From positions 62,001-126,000 of the forward strand of contig CAYRBJ010000003.1 in the NCBI GenBank assembly GCA_964422615.1: a DNA stretch of 64,000 nt, given 5' to 3'. Position numbers and translations under genes: made by a program. Positions 48,051 to 56,808 of this stretch are shown here, one piece after another. The notes beneath the pieces are model-generated. The model had not been told where the DNA came from. It saw only the letters and a list, made by a program, of their open reading frames with translations, and searched no databases. Source of the DNA: DATLWN01 sp964422615. GTDB lineage: Bacteria; Pseudomonadota; Zetaproteobacteria; Mariprofundales; Mariprofundaceae. Numbering within the stretch: the stretch's first letter is position 1; every line of letters starts with the position of its first letter.

Positions 48051-49220
48051 TTAGTGGATCCGGATGCGGTGTGAACGCCCGGCCGCGCCTACATCGCTTG
48101 CCGTATCGGTAATCACGGCCTCACCCGCGTGAATATCGCCAGCCACCACCTCGGTACTGTTACCATCGGTTGCCCCGAGCAACAGGGGCACCGGGATCAG
48201 CCCTTCGCTTCCCAGCACATAGACCGTGCCACGCATGCCCTCCCCCCTGGGACGTTCCCTGCCCTGTTCCTGCTGGATGGGCACATCCTTGGCCGGACGA
48301 AAACGGAGCGCGGTATTCGGCACACTGAGGACATCCTTCAACTGGGCGGTGATGACATTGACGTAGGCGGTCATCCCCGGCAGCAGCTTGCCATCGGGAT
48401 TATTGACATCGATGACCACATCATAGGTGACAACATTGGACTGGACGGTGGGATTAAGGCGAATCTGCCTTACCGTACCGTGAAATGTTATGCCCGGAAA
48501 GGCATCGACCGTAAAATTCGCGGCCTGTCCGACCCGGATGCCGCCGATATCGGCCTCGGCAAAGCTGGAATCAATCTGCATCTTGGTCAGATCTTGGGCG
48601 ATTTTGAATAATTGCGGGGTTTGAAAGGATGCCGCAACCGTTTGCCCGACATCGACATCGCGCGATACGACGACCCCCGAAACCGGTGAACGGATCACGG
48701 TGAATCCGAGATTGATGGCATCCGAGCTTACCTGGGCTTTGGCGAGCTCAAGTTGGGCCTGGGCCGATTTTCTGGCCTGGATCGCCGTATCAAGCGCCTG
48801 ACGCGACACGTAGTGCTTGTCATACAGCTCCTGCGCCCGTCGTTCATTGGCGCGTGCAAGGTCCAGGACAGCCTGGGCGTTGGCCTCGTCGGCTTTGGCC
48901 TGGTTCAGCTGGGCCTGAAATACGGTCGGATCCAGGCGCAGCAGGATCTGCCCTTTTTTGACCTTGTCATTGAAATCGGCATAGATCTGCTTCACCGTGC
49001 TTGAAACGCGGGAACCGACGTTGACCACAACAACAGGGTTCAGCGTCCCGTTGGCCGAGACGGTTTGGGTCAACGGTCCGCGTTTGATGACCTCGGTAAC
49101 AAAAAGTTGGCTAAGCGGTTTTTGTCGCGGCACGAAGGTGTAATAACCGCCTGCCGCCAGCAGGCCGACGACGACGGCTCCGATGATCAGCTTGCGATTG
49201 AGAAAGCGATGCATATCCAT
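48051..49220 (-). CDS. MacA-type periplasmic adaptor (membrane fusion) protein
   Basis: 389 residues. An N-terminal membrane anchor (about residues 10-25) is followed by a lipoyl-like half motif (VSANGTLNPVVVVNVG), a long helical hairpin (about 95-160, with LNQAKADEANAQAVLDLARA), the second lipoyl half (RSPVSGVVVSRDVDVGQTV), a beta-barrel and a membrane-proximal domain. It bridges the inner-membrane ABC pump and the TolC-like channel. It starts three bases after the TolC-type gene. Confidence 0.94.
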   Translation of the reverse strand: MDMHRFLNRKLIIGAVVVGLLAAGGYYTFVPRQKPLSQLFVTEVIKRGPLTQTVSANGTLNPVVVVNVGSRVSSTVKQIYADFNDKVKKGQILLRLDPTVFQAQLNQAKADEANAQAVLDLARANERRAQELYDKHYVSRQALDTAIQARKSAQAQLELAKAQVSSDAINLGFTVIRSPVSGVVVSRDVDVGQTVAASFQTPQLFKIAQDLTKMQIDSSFAEADIGGIRVGQAANFTVDAFPGITFHGTVRQIRLNPTVQSNVVTYDVVIDVNNPDGKLLPGMTAYVNVITAQLKDVLSVPNTALRFRPAKDVPIQQEQGRERPRGEGMRGTVYVLGSEGLIPVPLLLGATDGNSTEVVAGDIHAGEAVITDTASDVGAAGRSHRIRIH

Positions 49221-49223
49221 CGA

Positions 49224-50624
49224 TCAATGCTCCATGAGTCCGGGGCGTGTCAGGGCCGTCAGGTCAAGCATGCCGATGGCCTGGGCCAGAGAGAAGCGGG
49301 CGATATTCCAGTTGTACAGCGCGCTGACATGCTGCTGGCGGGCGCTTGCCAACGCACTTTGCGACGATAAAACCTCCACAATCGTGCCAACGCCAGCCTT
49401 GTAGCGACCAAGGTTAAGATCGTTTGACAGCTTGGCCGACGCCAACAATGTATCGGCCGAGATCAACGCCTCACCCTGGGTGCGCAGTTCCTGGTATGCC
49501 TGCCAGACATCAAGCGTCACCTGATTGGCCAGTTGCCGGCGTGTTTCCGTACTGTCCTCCAGTTGGGCCTCGGCGGCCAGCACCTTGTAGGTGGTATCAA
49601 AGCCGGTGAACAGAGGGAACGACAGGTTAATGCTGATCGCTCCGTCGCGGGTGTTGAATGTGCTGTCGCCGGCCAGCATCGTATCCGAGTTCGAGATGGA
49701 ACCATCCAGGGTCAGGCTTGGCAATCCAGAGGCCCTGGCGGAAGTAATATTGGCCTTGGCCGCCTTGATCTGCGCATTGGCTGCCTCAAGATCGGGACGA
49801 CGTGCAAGGGCCAGATCGATCAGATGGTCGATATCCTTCTCCATGGCCAGATTGGGTTTTTGTTCGGCCACGGGCTGCAACGACGGTGCCTCTGTCGGCC
49901 TGAGACCCATGACATTGGCCAGGACACCGCGGGAGATGCGTGCATTGCCCTGGGCCTGGACACGGTTGAAGACCGCCTGGGCATAGGCGGTCTTGGCCTG
50001 GAGCTCATCAGCAGGCGTGGCTGTACCTGCTGTCACCTGCGCCTCGGCCGCAAGCATGCTTTCCCTGGCCGATTCCACGCTGGCGATACGCGCCTTGACG
50101 CTGGCCGCCGCCGACAGAACCCCGAAATACGCCTTGACGGCGTTGAGAAACAGGTTCTGTACCGTGGCATTGGCTGAGGCGTTGGCAGCGATCATCAGTT
50201 CGCGGGCACTCTCGATGCCGGCGTGACGGCCGCCGAAATTGTACAGCAGATAGCTAACCGACACCGAGGCGCTAGCCAGGTTGCTGACCGTGGATACACC
50301 GGATGTGCGCGTGGCATCGTGGCCGCCGGAACCTTGTATGGTCAGGCTGGGAAGCCAGGCCGATTCACTCGCCCCGTATTGCGCGGCCTGAGCGCGCGCC
50401 GCAGCCCAGCTGGCCCGCGTCTGAGGATTGTTACACAGGGTGAATTCGACGACATCAACCAGCGCAAGTGCCTTGCCTTTCGGCTGCTGTTGGCAGATCT
50501 GGCGATCCGCCGGGGATGGAGACAGCATGTTCCGGGTCGAAAATGGATCATCAAGACCGGCGGCAGAGGCCGAGGAAGTGGCAAGAATTGTGATTATTGT
50601 AAAGACAAGGAGATACCCGCTCAT
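49224..50624 (-). CDS. TolC-family outer membrane efflux channel
   Basis: 466 residues. A signal peptide ends near residue 21 (SSASA). Two homologous halves follow, each with long helices and short strands: ALVDVVEFTLCNNPQTR opens the first, and a second repeat begins near residue 240. Its trimer would form the outer channel of the export system. The ATG at 50622-50624 was chosen because the signal peptide begins there. The frame remains open upstream to 51515, but that part is antisense to mazG. Confidence 0.93.
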   Translation of the reverse strand: MSGYLLVFTIITILATSSASAAGLDDPFSTRNMLSPSPADRQICQQQPKGKALALVDVVEFTLCNNPQTRASWAAARAQAAQYGASESAWLPSLTIQGSGGHDATRTSGVSTVSNLASASVSVSYLLYNFGGRHAGIESARELMIAANASANATVQNLFLNAVKAYFGVLSAAASVKARIASVESARESMLAAEAQVTAGTATPADELQAKTAYAQAVFNRVQAQGNARISRGVLANVMGLRPTEAPSLQPVAEQKPNLAMEKDIDHLIDLALARRPDLEAANAQIKAAKANITSARASGLPSLTLDGSISNSDTMLAGDSTFNTRDGAISINLSFPLFTGFDTTYKVLAAEAQLEDSTETRRQLANQVTLDVWQAYQELRTQGEALISADTLLASAKLSNDLNLGRYKAGVGTIVEVLSSQSALASARQQHVSALYNWNIARFSLAQAIGMLDLTALTRPGLMEH

Positions 50625-50822
50625 CGCCCCTGTTCCTAGCACATCCGCTTCCGATGCGGAATAGCGTTTACCATTTTTTACATGCACAATGGACAAACTG
50701 ACGCAACAGGTGTTTATCGTTTCACGAAGCCATCGGCGCCACCACCCTTCGTTTTGCGGGCGGCGGCTCTCCCGGCGGCGGCGCAGGGCATGGATACAGC
50801 GCAATAAAGAGGACGGCTTGGC

Positions 50823-51602
50823 GTGAAAGACAAAATCATGGAAACAGTCCATTCGATCGACAGGTTGGAATTCCTTATGGACGTATTGCGTGAGCAATGT
50901 CCGTGGGATCGGCAGCAAACGCTGCAATCCCTGCGCACCTATACGCTGGAGGAGGTGCATGAGGTTCTGGAGGCCATCGATCATGAGGACTGGCAGGCAC
51001 TGAAGGCGGAACTTGGTGATCTGCTGCTGCAGATCGTCTTTTATGCACGCATCGCCAGGGAAAATGGCAAATTCACCCTTCACGACGTCGCGGACAGCAT
51101 TGTCGAGAAAATGATCCGCCGTCATCCGCATGTCTTCGAGCAGACGCAAACCGATGATCTCTCCCGCCAGTGGGAGGAATTGAAACAGGCTGAACATACG
51201 CAGCGCACGAGCCTGATGGATGGCATCCCTCCCCTGCCAGCGCTCAAGTATGCGCAGAAGATGCAGCATCGGGCCGCCCGGGTCGGTTTCGACTGGACTC
51301 AGGCCGCTGATGTTCTGAATAAAATGCACGAAGAGTTGGCCGAACTTGAGGTCGAGGTTCGTGACCCTGCAGCCTCGCCGGAACGAATGGAGGACGAATT
51401 CGGAGATGTGCTGTTTACCCTGGTCAACCTTGGACGCAAACTGGGTCTGGATGCGGAGCTGGCGCTGATGCGCACCAACCGGAAGTTCTCCGCTCGATTC
51501 CGGAAAATGGAGCAACTGGCGGCAACGGATCTGTCATCGCTGACGCTGGCACAGCAGGAAGCGCTTTACCGGCAGGCAAAATCTAAACTGAATGACCATT
51601 AG
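50823..51602 (+). CDS. mazG: nucleoside triphosphate pyrophosphohydrolase MazG
   Basis: 259 residues with two MazG domains. The first has CPWDRQQTLQSL and the metal-site EVHEVLEAI and LGDLLLQIVF; the second has EELAELEVEV and DEFGDVLFTLVNLGR. It hydrolyses NTPs to NMPs and pyrophosphate, clearing damaged nucleotides, and it can lower ppGpp in E. coli. It starts at GTG 50823; an ATG five codons later is possible. It is divergent from tolC, with 198 bases between them. Confidence 0.95.
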   Translation: MKDKIMETVHSIDRLEFLMDVLREQCPWDRQQTLQSLRTYTLEEVHEVLEAIDHEDWQALKAELGDLLLQIVFYARIARENGKFTLHDVADSIVEKMIRRHPHVFEQTQTDDLSRQWEELKQAEHTQRTSLMDGIPPLPALKYAQKMQHRAARVGFDWTQAADVLNKMHEELAELEVEVRDPAASPERMEDEFGDVLFTLVNLGRKLGLDAELALMRTNRKFSARFRKMEQLAATDLSSLTLAQQEALYRQAKSKLNDH

Positions 51603-51627
51603 CCTCATCCGTATTGCGGAATTGCGT

Positions 51628-51665
51628 GCTTGATATACCTTTATCTACGCTTGATATAACTTTAT
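51628..51665 (+). repeat. 21-bp-phased direct repeat upstream of the GspE-receiver gene
   Basis: GCTTGATATACCTTTAT (51628-51644) and GCTTGATATAACTTTAT (51649-51665) differ at one base and are spaced 21 bp start to start, two turns of the helix. They fill the gap between mazG and the next gene, 38 bases before its ATG. TTGATA in the first copy and TATAAC in the second could act as a loose -35 and -10 pair (19-bp spacing). Confidence 0.6.
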
Positions 51666-51703
51666 GTATGTAACGCGGTGGGAGACGGGGAGGAATCTGT
51701 CCG

Positions 51704-54247
51704 ATGCAGAAGGAGGCCGGTAAGGCGCTCATTGATGCGGGCCTCGTGTCCTGGCAGGCAATCGAAGAAGCCACATCCAGATCACGCGCCAACAACAAGC
51801 CTTTGCTGGTTAATCTCTTTGAGGGATGCGATGCTGGCACGCAAATATCCGTCACCGATACGCTGGCGAGGTTTTACAATATCCCCCTGCTGCATCTGGA
51901 TAGGGTCATCCCCTCCCCCGGCCTTATACGCATGTGCAAGCCTGAACAGGCTAGGCAGTGGTATTTTTTACCCATTTCGGAAAAGGGATCGCACGTTGTT
52001 GTCGGCATGATCGATCCAACCGATCTGAACAATGTCGACATGCTGCAACACATCTTCCGCAAACCTGTACAGCCGGCATTCATCTATGCCCACGATTTCG
52101 AGAACGGCTGGTACCGCTTTTTCCGCAAAAGCGACGAAAAGCCAGTCGAATACGCTCATCTGCTGAACACCCAGAAGTTGCAGATAGCCATGTCGCAAAA
52201 GCCCGGGGATTCCGGTAACGGTCATGCATCCCAAGAGGCCATCGCCGGCAGGTTCGTCCGTCACGTCATTTCCAGAGCCCTGACCTATAAAGCCAGCCAA
52301 CTGCTGATTGAACCGAAAGAATCGGAATTGCTGATCAGCCTGAATGTCGAAGGCGGCAATTACAGGCTGTTCCGACTCTCGATATCCCAACATGACCGGG
52401 TACTGACTGCCCTTAAGAAGATGATCGGACTTGATGCGGCCAGCTCCGGTAGCGACCAGCGTCGCAGCATCCTGCTTCGTTTCAATGAGCACGAATACAA
52501 ACTGCTGACGCATTTCCACCCCTCCCCGGCCGGTGAGTGTGCATCCATCCGCATCGTCGATCCCAAGTTCACAGGGATGACACTCGATCGGTTGGAACTT
52601 CCTACGAACATCGAGGCCGCCATCGAGGCTTCGCTGGCCGGTTTGGGCCTGGTCCTGGTGACCGGCCCTTTCAGTTCCGGGAAATCGTCAACGATGATGG
52701 CCTTTCTTCGGCATCTGGCGGAGAGCGGCAAACGAAGAATTATCAGTATGGAGGATATGATCATCGAGAAGCTGCCCGGTGTGAAACAGGTGCAGCTTCC
52801 CGCAAACGGCCAGTCAAATCCGGCCGTCCTGAAATCAGTGCTGCAACATAGGCCCGATGTCATCATGATCGACGAGGTCACGGACGAGGAAACGGTCATG
52901 ATGGCTTTGCAGGCCGCGATCAGCGGCCAATGCCTGCTGATCCTGTGCATGGAAGCCGAAGGCATCGCCGAGGCGATCTCCCGTCTGCTTCGCATGAAAC
53001 TCGATCGCTCCCAATTGGCCGAGGCTCTGCGTTGCGTCTACACGCAGAAGGTCATTCGGAAGATCTGTCCGAATTGCAAGAGTTCGATTTCGATCCACGC
53101 CGATACCATGCGGCAATTGCAGATACCTGCGTCCTTCACGTTTTATGCTGGTGGGGGCTGCGCCGCATGCATGAACACGGGTTACCATGGCACGACAACG
53201 GTTTGCGAACTGCTCCGCTTTTCTCCCGAATTGAGTGAGATGCTGGAAAATGGCGCCTCCGGATCCGAGGTGTATACGGAAGCGCGCCACGGGGGGATGC
53301 TCGCCTTGCACGAGCAGGCCCTGAACAAGGTGATCGACGGCACCACCTCACTCGATGAAGTCCTGGGAATATTCGCCTTGCCGCAAGGCTTCAATTTCAA
53401 GGATCGCCTGCGCGTTGGCCGTATCGGGCATCTCCAGCAACCCGATCCCCGTAAAAGAAATCCCAAGGAAGCGCTGGCCTCGGTTTTCGAAGAGGAGGCG
53501 AGAAAGCAGGCAGAGGCGTCGGCCATCGATATCTTCGCCGATACTGGTGAAGAGCCGGAGCTGGAAAAGGACACCCATACCGAGACGCCCGATGTGTCCG
53601 GACAAGAGCCCTTCGTCGAAAGGCGGGTTGAACAGCCCCTATCTCCCGTCGCCGAGCAGCCACCAGAGCAGCAACAGGAACCGGATAAACTGATGGTGCT
53701 GCTATTGGACGATTCCCCCGTCATGCTCCAATACACGCAGCATATCCTGGAGAGCGCAGGCATATTCACCGTGGAGACCGCCAGCACCGCTGAAGAGGCT
53801 TGGGACAAGCTGCAGCAGCAATACTTCCACCTGATCATCACGGATCACGAAATGCCGGGGCAGACCGGCCAGCAGTTGATCGAGCGCATCCGCGAACAGC
53901 CCACGCTGAATCATACAGGCACCATGCTATTGACCGGTAATGTCAAGGAAACCTCTGCCTTGGCCGGGGGCGCTGATGGCTACGTTGGGAAACCGACCGA
54001 TCCGGAACTGCTCATTGCGCGCGCCAAATCCATTGCGGAAATCTACAAACGCATGGCCGTAGGAGCAGCCGCGCAGGCCAAGGCATCCACCACCGATGAG
54101 GTATCGGCCCCATCAAAGAGCGAACCTGCGGGACAGGTCGAATTTACCGAACAGCACATGAAACACATCGCCTCGTTTGAACTGGACACCCAGCGTTTTA
54201 CGCTGGCGGGAAAAACGTCGAAAACCGACATCGAGACGAACGAATAG
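51704..54247 (+). CDS. divergent GspE/PilB-type ATPase fused to a response-regulator receiver
   Basis: 847 residues. The N-terminal part (about 1-140) resembles the MshEN/GspE-N domain, but its first motif has EAG where the c-di-GMP-binding RLG is usual. An ATPase core follows (about 190-590): Walker A G321-PFSSGK-S328, Walker B VIMIDE with E391, and the two zinc pairs C455/C458 and C486/C489. Where GspE/PilB have TGH and the LHTN His box, this protein has SGQ (407-409) and CMEA (415-418). An acidic, Pro/Gln-rich linker (about 590-660) leads to a receiver domain with D669/D670, phospho-acceptor D714 and K763. A histidine kinase is not encoded nearby. ATP turnover is uncertain; a phosphorylation-controlled regulatory partner for a pilus or secretion ATPase is one reading. 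Confidence 0.85.
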   Translation: MQKEAGKALIDAGLVSWQAIEEATSRSRANNKPLLVNLFEGCDAGTQISVTDTLARFYNIPLLHLDRVIPSPGLIRMCKPEQARQWYFLPISEKGSHVVVGMIDPTDLNNVDMLQHIFRKPVQPAFIYAHDFENGWYRFFRKSDEKPVEYAHLLNTQKLQIAMSQKPGDSGNGHASQEAIAGRFVRHVISRALTYKASQLLIEPKESELLISLNVEGGNYRLFRLSISQHDRVLTALKKMIGLDAASSGSDQRRSILLRFNEHEYKLLTHFHPSPAGECASIRIVDPKFTGMTLDRLELPTNIEAAIEASLAGLGLVLVTGPFSSGKSSTMMAFLRHLAESGKRRIISMEDMIIEKLPGVKQVQLPANGQSNPAVLKSVLQHRPDVIMIDEVTDEETVMMALQAAISGQCLLILCMEAEGIAEAISRLLRMKLDRSQLAEALRCVYTQKVIRKICPNCKSSISIHADTMRQLQIPASFTFYAGGGCAACMNTGYHGTTTVCELLRFSPELSEMLENGASGSEVYTEARHGGMLALHEQALNKVIDGTTSLDEVLGIFALPQGFNFKDRLRVGRIGHLQQPDPRKRNPKEALASVFEEEARKQAEASAIDIFADTGEEPELEKDTHTETPDVSGQEPFVERRVEQPLSPVAEQPPEQQQEPDKLMVLLLDDSPVMLQYTQHILESAGIFTVETASTAEEAWDKLQQQYFHLIITDHEMPGQTGQQLIERIREQPTLNHTGTMLLTGNVKETSALAGGADGYVGKPTDPELLIARAKSIAEIYKRMAVGAAAQAKASTTDEVSAPSKSEPAGQVEFTEQHMKHIASFELDTQRFTLAGKTSKTDIETNE

Positions 54248-54295
54248 ATCCACCGCCCGACGCACCCCGGAAGGTCATATCGGACAGCGGAAATT

Positions 54296-54685
54296 TTAGC
54301 TGTTGTAAATCCGTTCGGAACTGAGGGTCCGCAACTGTTCGGCAAACTCCGGATGTTCCAATCCCAGGTCGTTGATCTTCTCGATCGGAAAGGCAATGGC
54401 CTTGACAGTATCCACGGCAAGCACATCCGCCACAGGGGTGCTCATGCCGAGAGCGGAAATCTCCCCGACCACATCCCCGACGCCAAGTCCGGCCAGGATT
54501 TCATTATTGGCGATCACGTGCACCGTTCCCTGCGTCAACAGGAACAGGAAATGATTGAAATCCCCTTCGTGGATCACCAGTTCATCCGGGTGGAATATTT
54601 TGAGCTTGCTATGGCTGAGAAGATCCAAAAGCGCCTCTTCCGACAACATGCGGAAGATGGGATTCTGCAAAACAAGTTCGTTCAT
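54296..54685 (-). CDS. single-domain cNMP-binding-fold protein
   Basis: 129 residues making up one CAP-ED (cyclic nucleotide-binding) domain with no DNA-binding domain. The beta-roll opens LKIFHPDELVIHEGD and includes the phosphate-cassette-like GDVVGEISALG (residues 70-80). The arginine that holds the cyclic phosphate in CRP-type proteins, expected just after that motif, is missing (STPVADV). It probably does not bind cAMP in the standard way and may be a protein-interaction module. It is convergent with the GspE-receiver gene, 48 bases apart. The ATG has AAGGAT upstream. Confidence 0.82.
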   Translation of the reverse strand: MNELVLQNPIFRMLSEEALLDLLSHSKLKIFHPDELVIHEGDFNHFLFLLTQGTVHVIANNEILAGLGVGDVVGEISALGMSTPVADVLAVDTVKAIAFPIEKINDLGLEHPEFAEQLRTLSSERIYNS

Positions 54686-54767
54686 ATCCTTGCCTCATTT
54701 TCTAACAGGCGGGTGTGTATGGGAAGCCTATGATAAAGCGATAGACAAAAAGTGATACATGTTACGG

Positions 54768-55514
54768 TTATGCTCCATCATGGAACTGAACAAGCACGTC
54801 AATGGCCCGAGACACCGCCTCCGCCAGGGGCACTTCCAGGGCCAGGTAGGCTGTGATAGAGGCAGCCAGGCGGCATCCGCTGCCGTGGGCTTGGTCCTCG
54901 TTCCAGTGGATGCGCGGATGCTCGAAAAGATGCACATCCCCATCCGGCATGCACAGGACATCGATAAGCACCGGCTGCTCGCTATGCCCCCCCTTGAGCA
55001 GCACCGGACACCGGAACCGTCGTACGAGTTCGGTTGCAGCCTCGACCGGGTCGTCGATATCAGTCCCGAGAATACGCTCAGATTCAGGGATGTTGGGTGT
55101 AATCAGGCTGGCCAGCGGAAAGAGCGTGGTCTGCAACGCCGCGATGGCATCATGATCCAGCAGGCTGGTACCGGATGTGGAAGCCAGTACCGGATCAACC
55201 ACCAACGGACATGAAATGCCGTGCTGTTCCAGGGCGTCGGCCAGGATGTGGATATGGCGTGCATCGACAAGCATGCCCGTTTTGATTGCAGCCACCCGGT
55301 AATACGAAAACACAGCCTGTAATTCCGCCTGCATCTGCGCCAACGGTGAGGGCTCGATGCGCAGAATCCGGTCGGGATTCTGGGCGGTCAGGGCCGTGAC
55401 CGCCGAGCAACCAGCAACACCGATGCGGGAGAACATGGCCAGATCGGCCTGGATGCCGGCTCCACCACACGAATCGGATCCCCCAACTGCCAGACAGACC
55501 GCCTCCTTGCTCAC
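54768..55514 (-). CDS. thiD: hydroxymethylpyrimidine/phosphomethylpyrimidine kinase
   Basis: 248 residues of the ribokinase fold. It phosphorylates HMP and HMP-P to HMP-PP for thiamine synthesis. It carries AVGGSDSCGGAGIQADL, VVDPVLASTSG, LITPNIPE and the anion-hole GSGCRLAASI. The GTG at 55512-55514, overlapping the thiE stop by four bases, is preferred; another GTG seven codons upstream is possible. ThiC, which makes HMP-P, is encoded at 61649-63508. Confidence 0.93.
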   Translation of the reverse strand: MSKEAVCLAVGGSDSCGGAGIQADLAMFSRIGVAGCSAVTALTAQNPDRILRIEPSPLAQMQAELQAVFSYYRVAAIKTGMLVDARHIHILADALEQHGISCPLVVDPVLASTSGTSLLDHDAIAALQTTLFPLASLITPNIPESERILGTDIDDPVEAATELVRRFRCPVLLKGGHSEQPVLIDVLCMPDGDVHLFEHPRIHWNEDQAHGSGCRLAASITAYLALEVPLAEAVSRAIDVLVQFHDGA

Positions 55515-56155
55515 GCTGCGGCCGCCTGCTCCCACGTGTGTATCATGCGCCTCGCTCTTTCTTCGATGCCGGTCTCCGGTTCGAACAGGGCGGCCAGGAC
55601 GGCGGCGCTGTCCGCCCCAGCCTGACGTACACGTTGGACGTTCTCCAACGTAATGCCGCCGATGGCGATGATATTCCGGTCCGGAAACATCCGGCGGGCC
55701 TTGGCAAGCCGTGGCAGACCGATCACCACCGCATCCGATTTGGAGGCTGTCGGGAACATGGCCCCGAAGGATACGTAATCCGCCCCATGGTTCAGTGCCT
55801 GCTGGGCGAAGGCGGCATCCCCCTGGCAGGAAATGCCGACAATCAGGTCATTGCCGACATGCATGCGCAGCTGTGTCAGATCAGGTGCATCGGACCGACC
55901 GAGATGCACGCCGTCTGCATCACTGTCGAGCGCCAATTGAACTGAGTCGTTGACGATGAATAGGGCATCATAGCGCCGGGTCAGCGAGCGCAGGTTCCGG
56001 GCCCGCTCGATGGCCCGCTTGTATCCCTGGTTCTTGTCGCGGTATTGCAGAATCCGGACCCCGCCCTTCAGTGCAGCCTCGGCCCGGACCAGCAGGTCAT
56101 GCCTTTCGAGATCGGACGGCAGAATGCCGTAGATACCGGTAAGGCTTGTGTTCAT
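55511..56155 (-). CDS. thiE: thiamine phosphate synthase
   Basis: 214 residues of the TIM-barrel fold. It joins HMP-PP and thiazole phosphate to give thiamine phosphate. Diagnostic segments are ILQYRDKNQ, FIVNDSVQLALDSDADGVHLGRSD, VGISCQGDAAFAQQALNHGADYVSFGAMFPTASK and AIGGITLENV. It overlaps gph and thiD by four bases each. Thiazole genes (thiG, thiS, thiH or thiO) are not in this window. Confidence 0.95.
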   Translation of the reverse strand: MNTSLTGIYGILPSDLERHDLLVRAEAALKGGVRILQYRDKNQGYKRAIERARNLRSLTRRYDALFIVNDSVQLALDSDADGVHLGRSDAPDLTQLRMHVGNDLIVGISCQGDAAFAQQALNHGADYVSFGAMFPTASKSDAVVIGLPRLAKARRMFPDRNIIAIGGITLENVQRVRQAGADSAAVLAALFEPETGIEERARRMIHTWEQAAAA

Positions 56156-56808
56156 GAAAGCAGTTTGAGCAGTTCGTCAAAGCGAGCCAGCCGCACGACC
56201 TTGCCCTCAAACTGCGGCGGCAAGGGTTGATATCCATGTTCGCAATAGGCCACATGCATGCACCCGGCATTGAACCCTGCCTCGATGTCATAGGCGGTGT
56301 CGCCGACCATCACGGTCTCGGCAGCATCCACGCTCATGCGCCGACAGCACTCGTAGAGCATGTCCGGCGCAGGCTTCTTGGCAAAGCCGTCCTCCGGTGA
56401 CAGCGCTGCGCTCAGATAGGGCGTGATCCCCAGTTTGTCGAGCACTTGCACACGCGCCTTGGCCGGCTTGGCGGTCACGCAGGACATCGGGATACCGCGA
56501 TGTTTCATATCCTGCAGGGTTTTGATGACGCCCGGAAAGGGACGGCCAAAGTCTGCGGGATGGCGCTCATAGATATCGGCAAAGGCGTGGTACAACGCCA
56601 TGGTATCCGGGTCATCCATGGCCTTGCCGAGCACACTGGCCGCGAGCTTCTGGGCCCCACCGCCCACATGCGGCCGGGTCTCTTTCAGGCTCAACTCGAA
56701 GTCATAACCCAGTGATTTCAGGGCTCTGTTGGCATTGGCACGGATATCAGGCAAGGCGTCGACCAAGGTTCCATCGAGATCAAAGATAAAGGCTTTAGGC
56801 GTGGTCAT
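56152..56808 (-). CDS. gph: phosphoglycolate phosphatase-type HAD hydrolase
   Basis: 218 residues. The HAD motif I is FDLDGTLVD (D10, D12), motif II MSCVTAK, and motif III-IV KPAPDML then VMVGDTAYDIEAG. A cap domain lies at about residues 18-85. It is close to Gph, which dephosphorylates 2-phosphoglycolate, but related HADs (PpaX, MupP) look similar. MupP-like roles cannot be excluded. The ATG overlaps queG by four bases; a longer frame into queG is dismissed. Confidence 0.85.
   Translation of the reverse strand: MTTPKAFIFDLDGTLVDALPDIRANANRALKSLGYDFELSLKETRPHVGGGAQKLAASVLGKAMDDPDTMALYHAFADIYERHPADFGRPFPGVIKTLQDMKHRGIPMSCVTAKPAKARVQVLDKLGITPYLSAALSPEDGFAKKPAPDMLYECCRRMSVDAAETVMVGDTAYDIEAGFNAGCMHVAYCEHGYQPLPPQFEGKVVRLARFDELLKLLS

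Noticed and set aside
50625..51515. Upstream extension of the TolC-type frame by about 297 codons
   Set aside because: The extension runs antisense through mazG. A signal peptide begins at the ATG 50622-50624, marking the real N-terminus.
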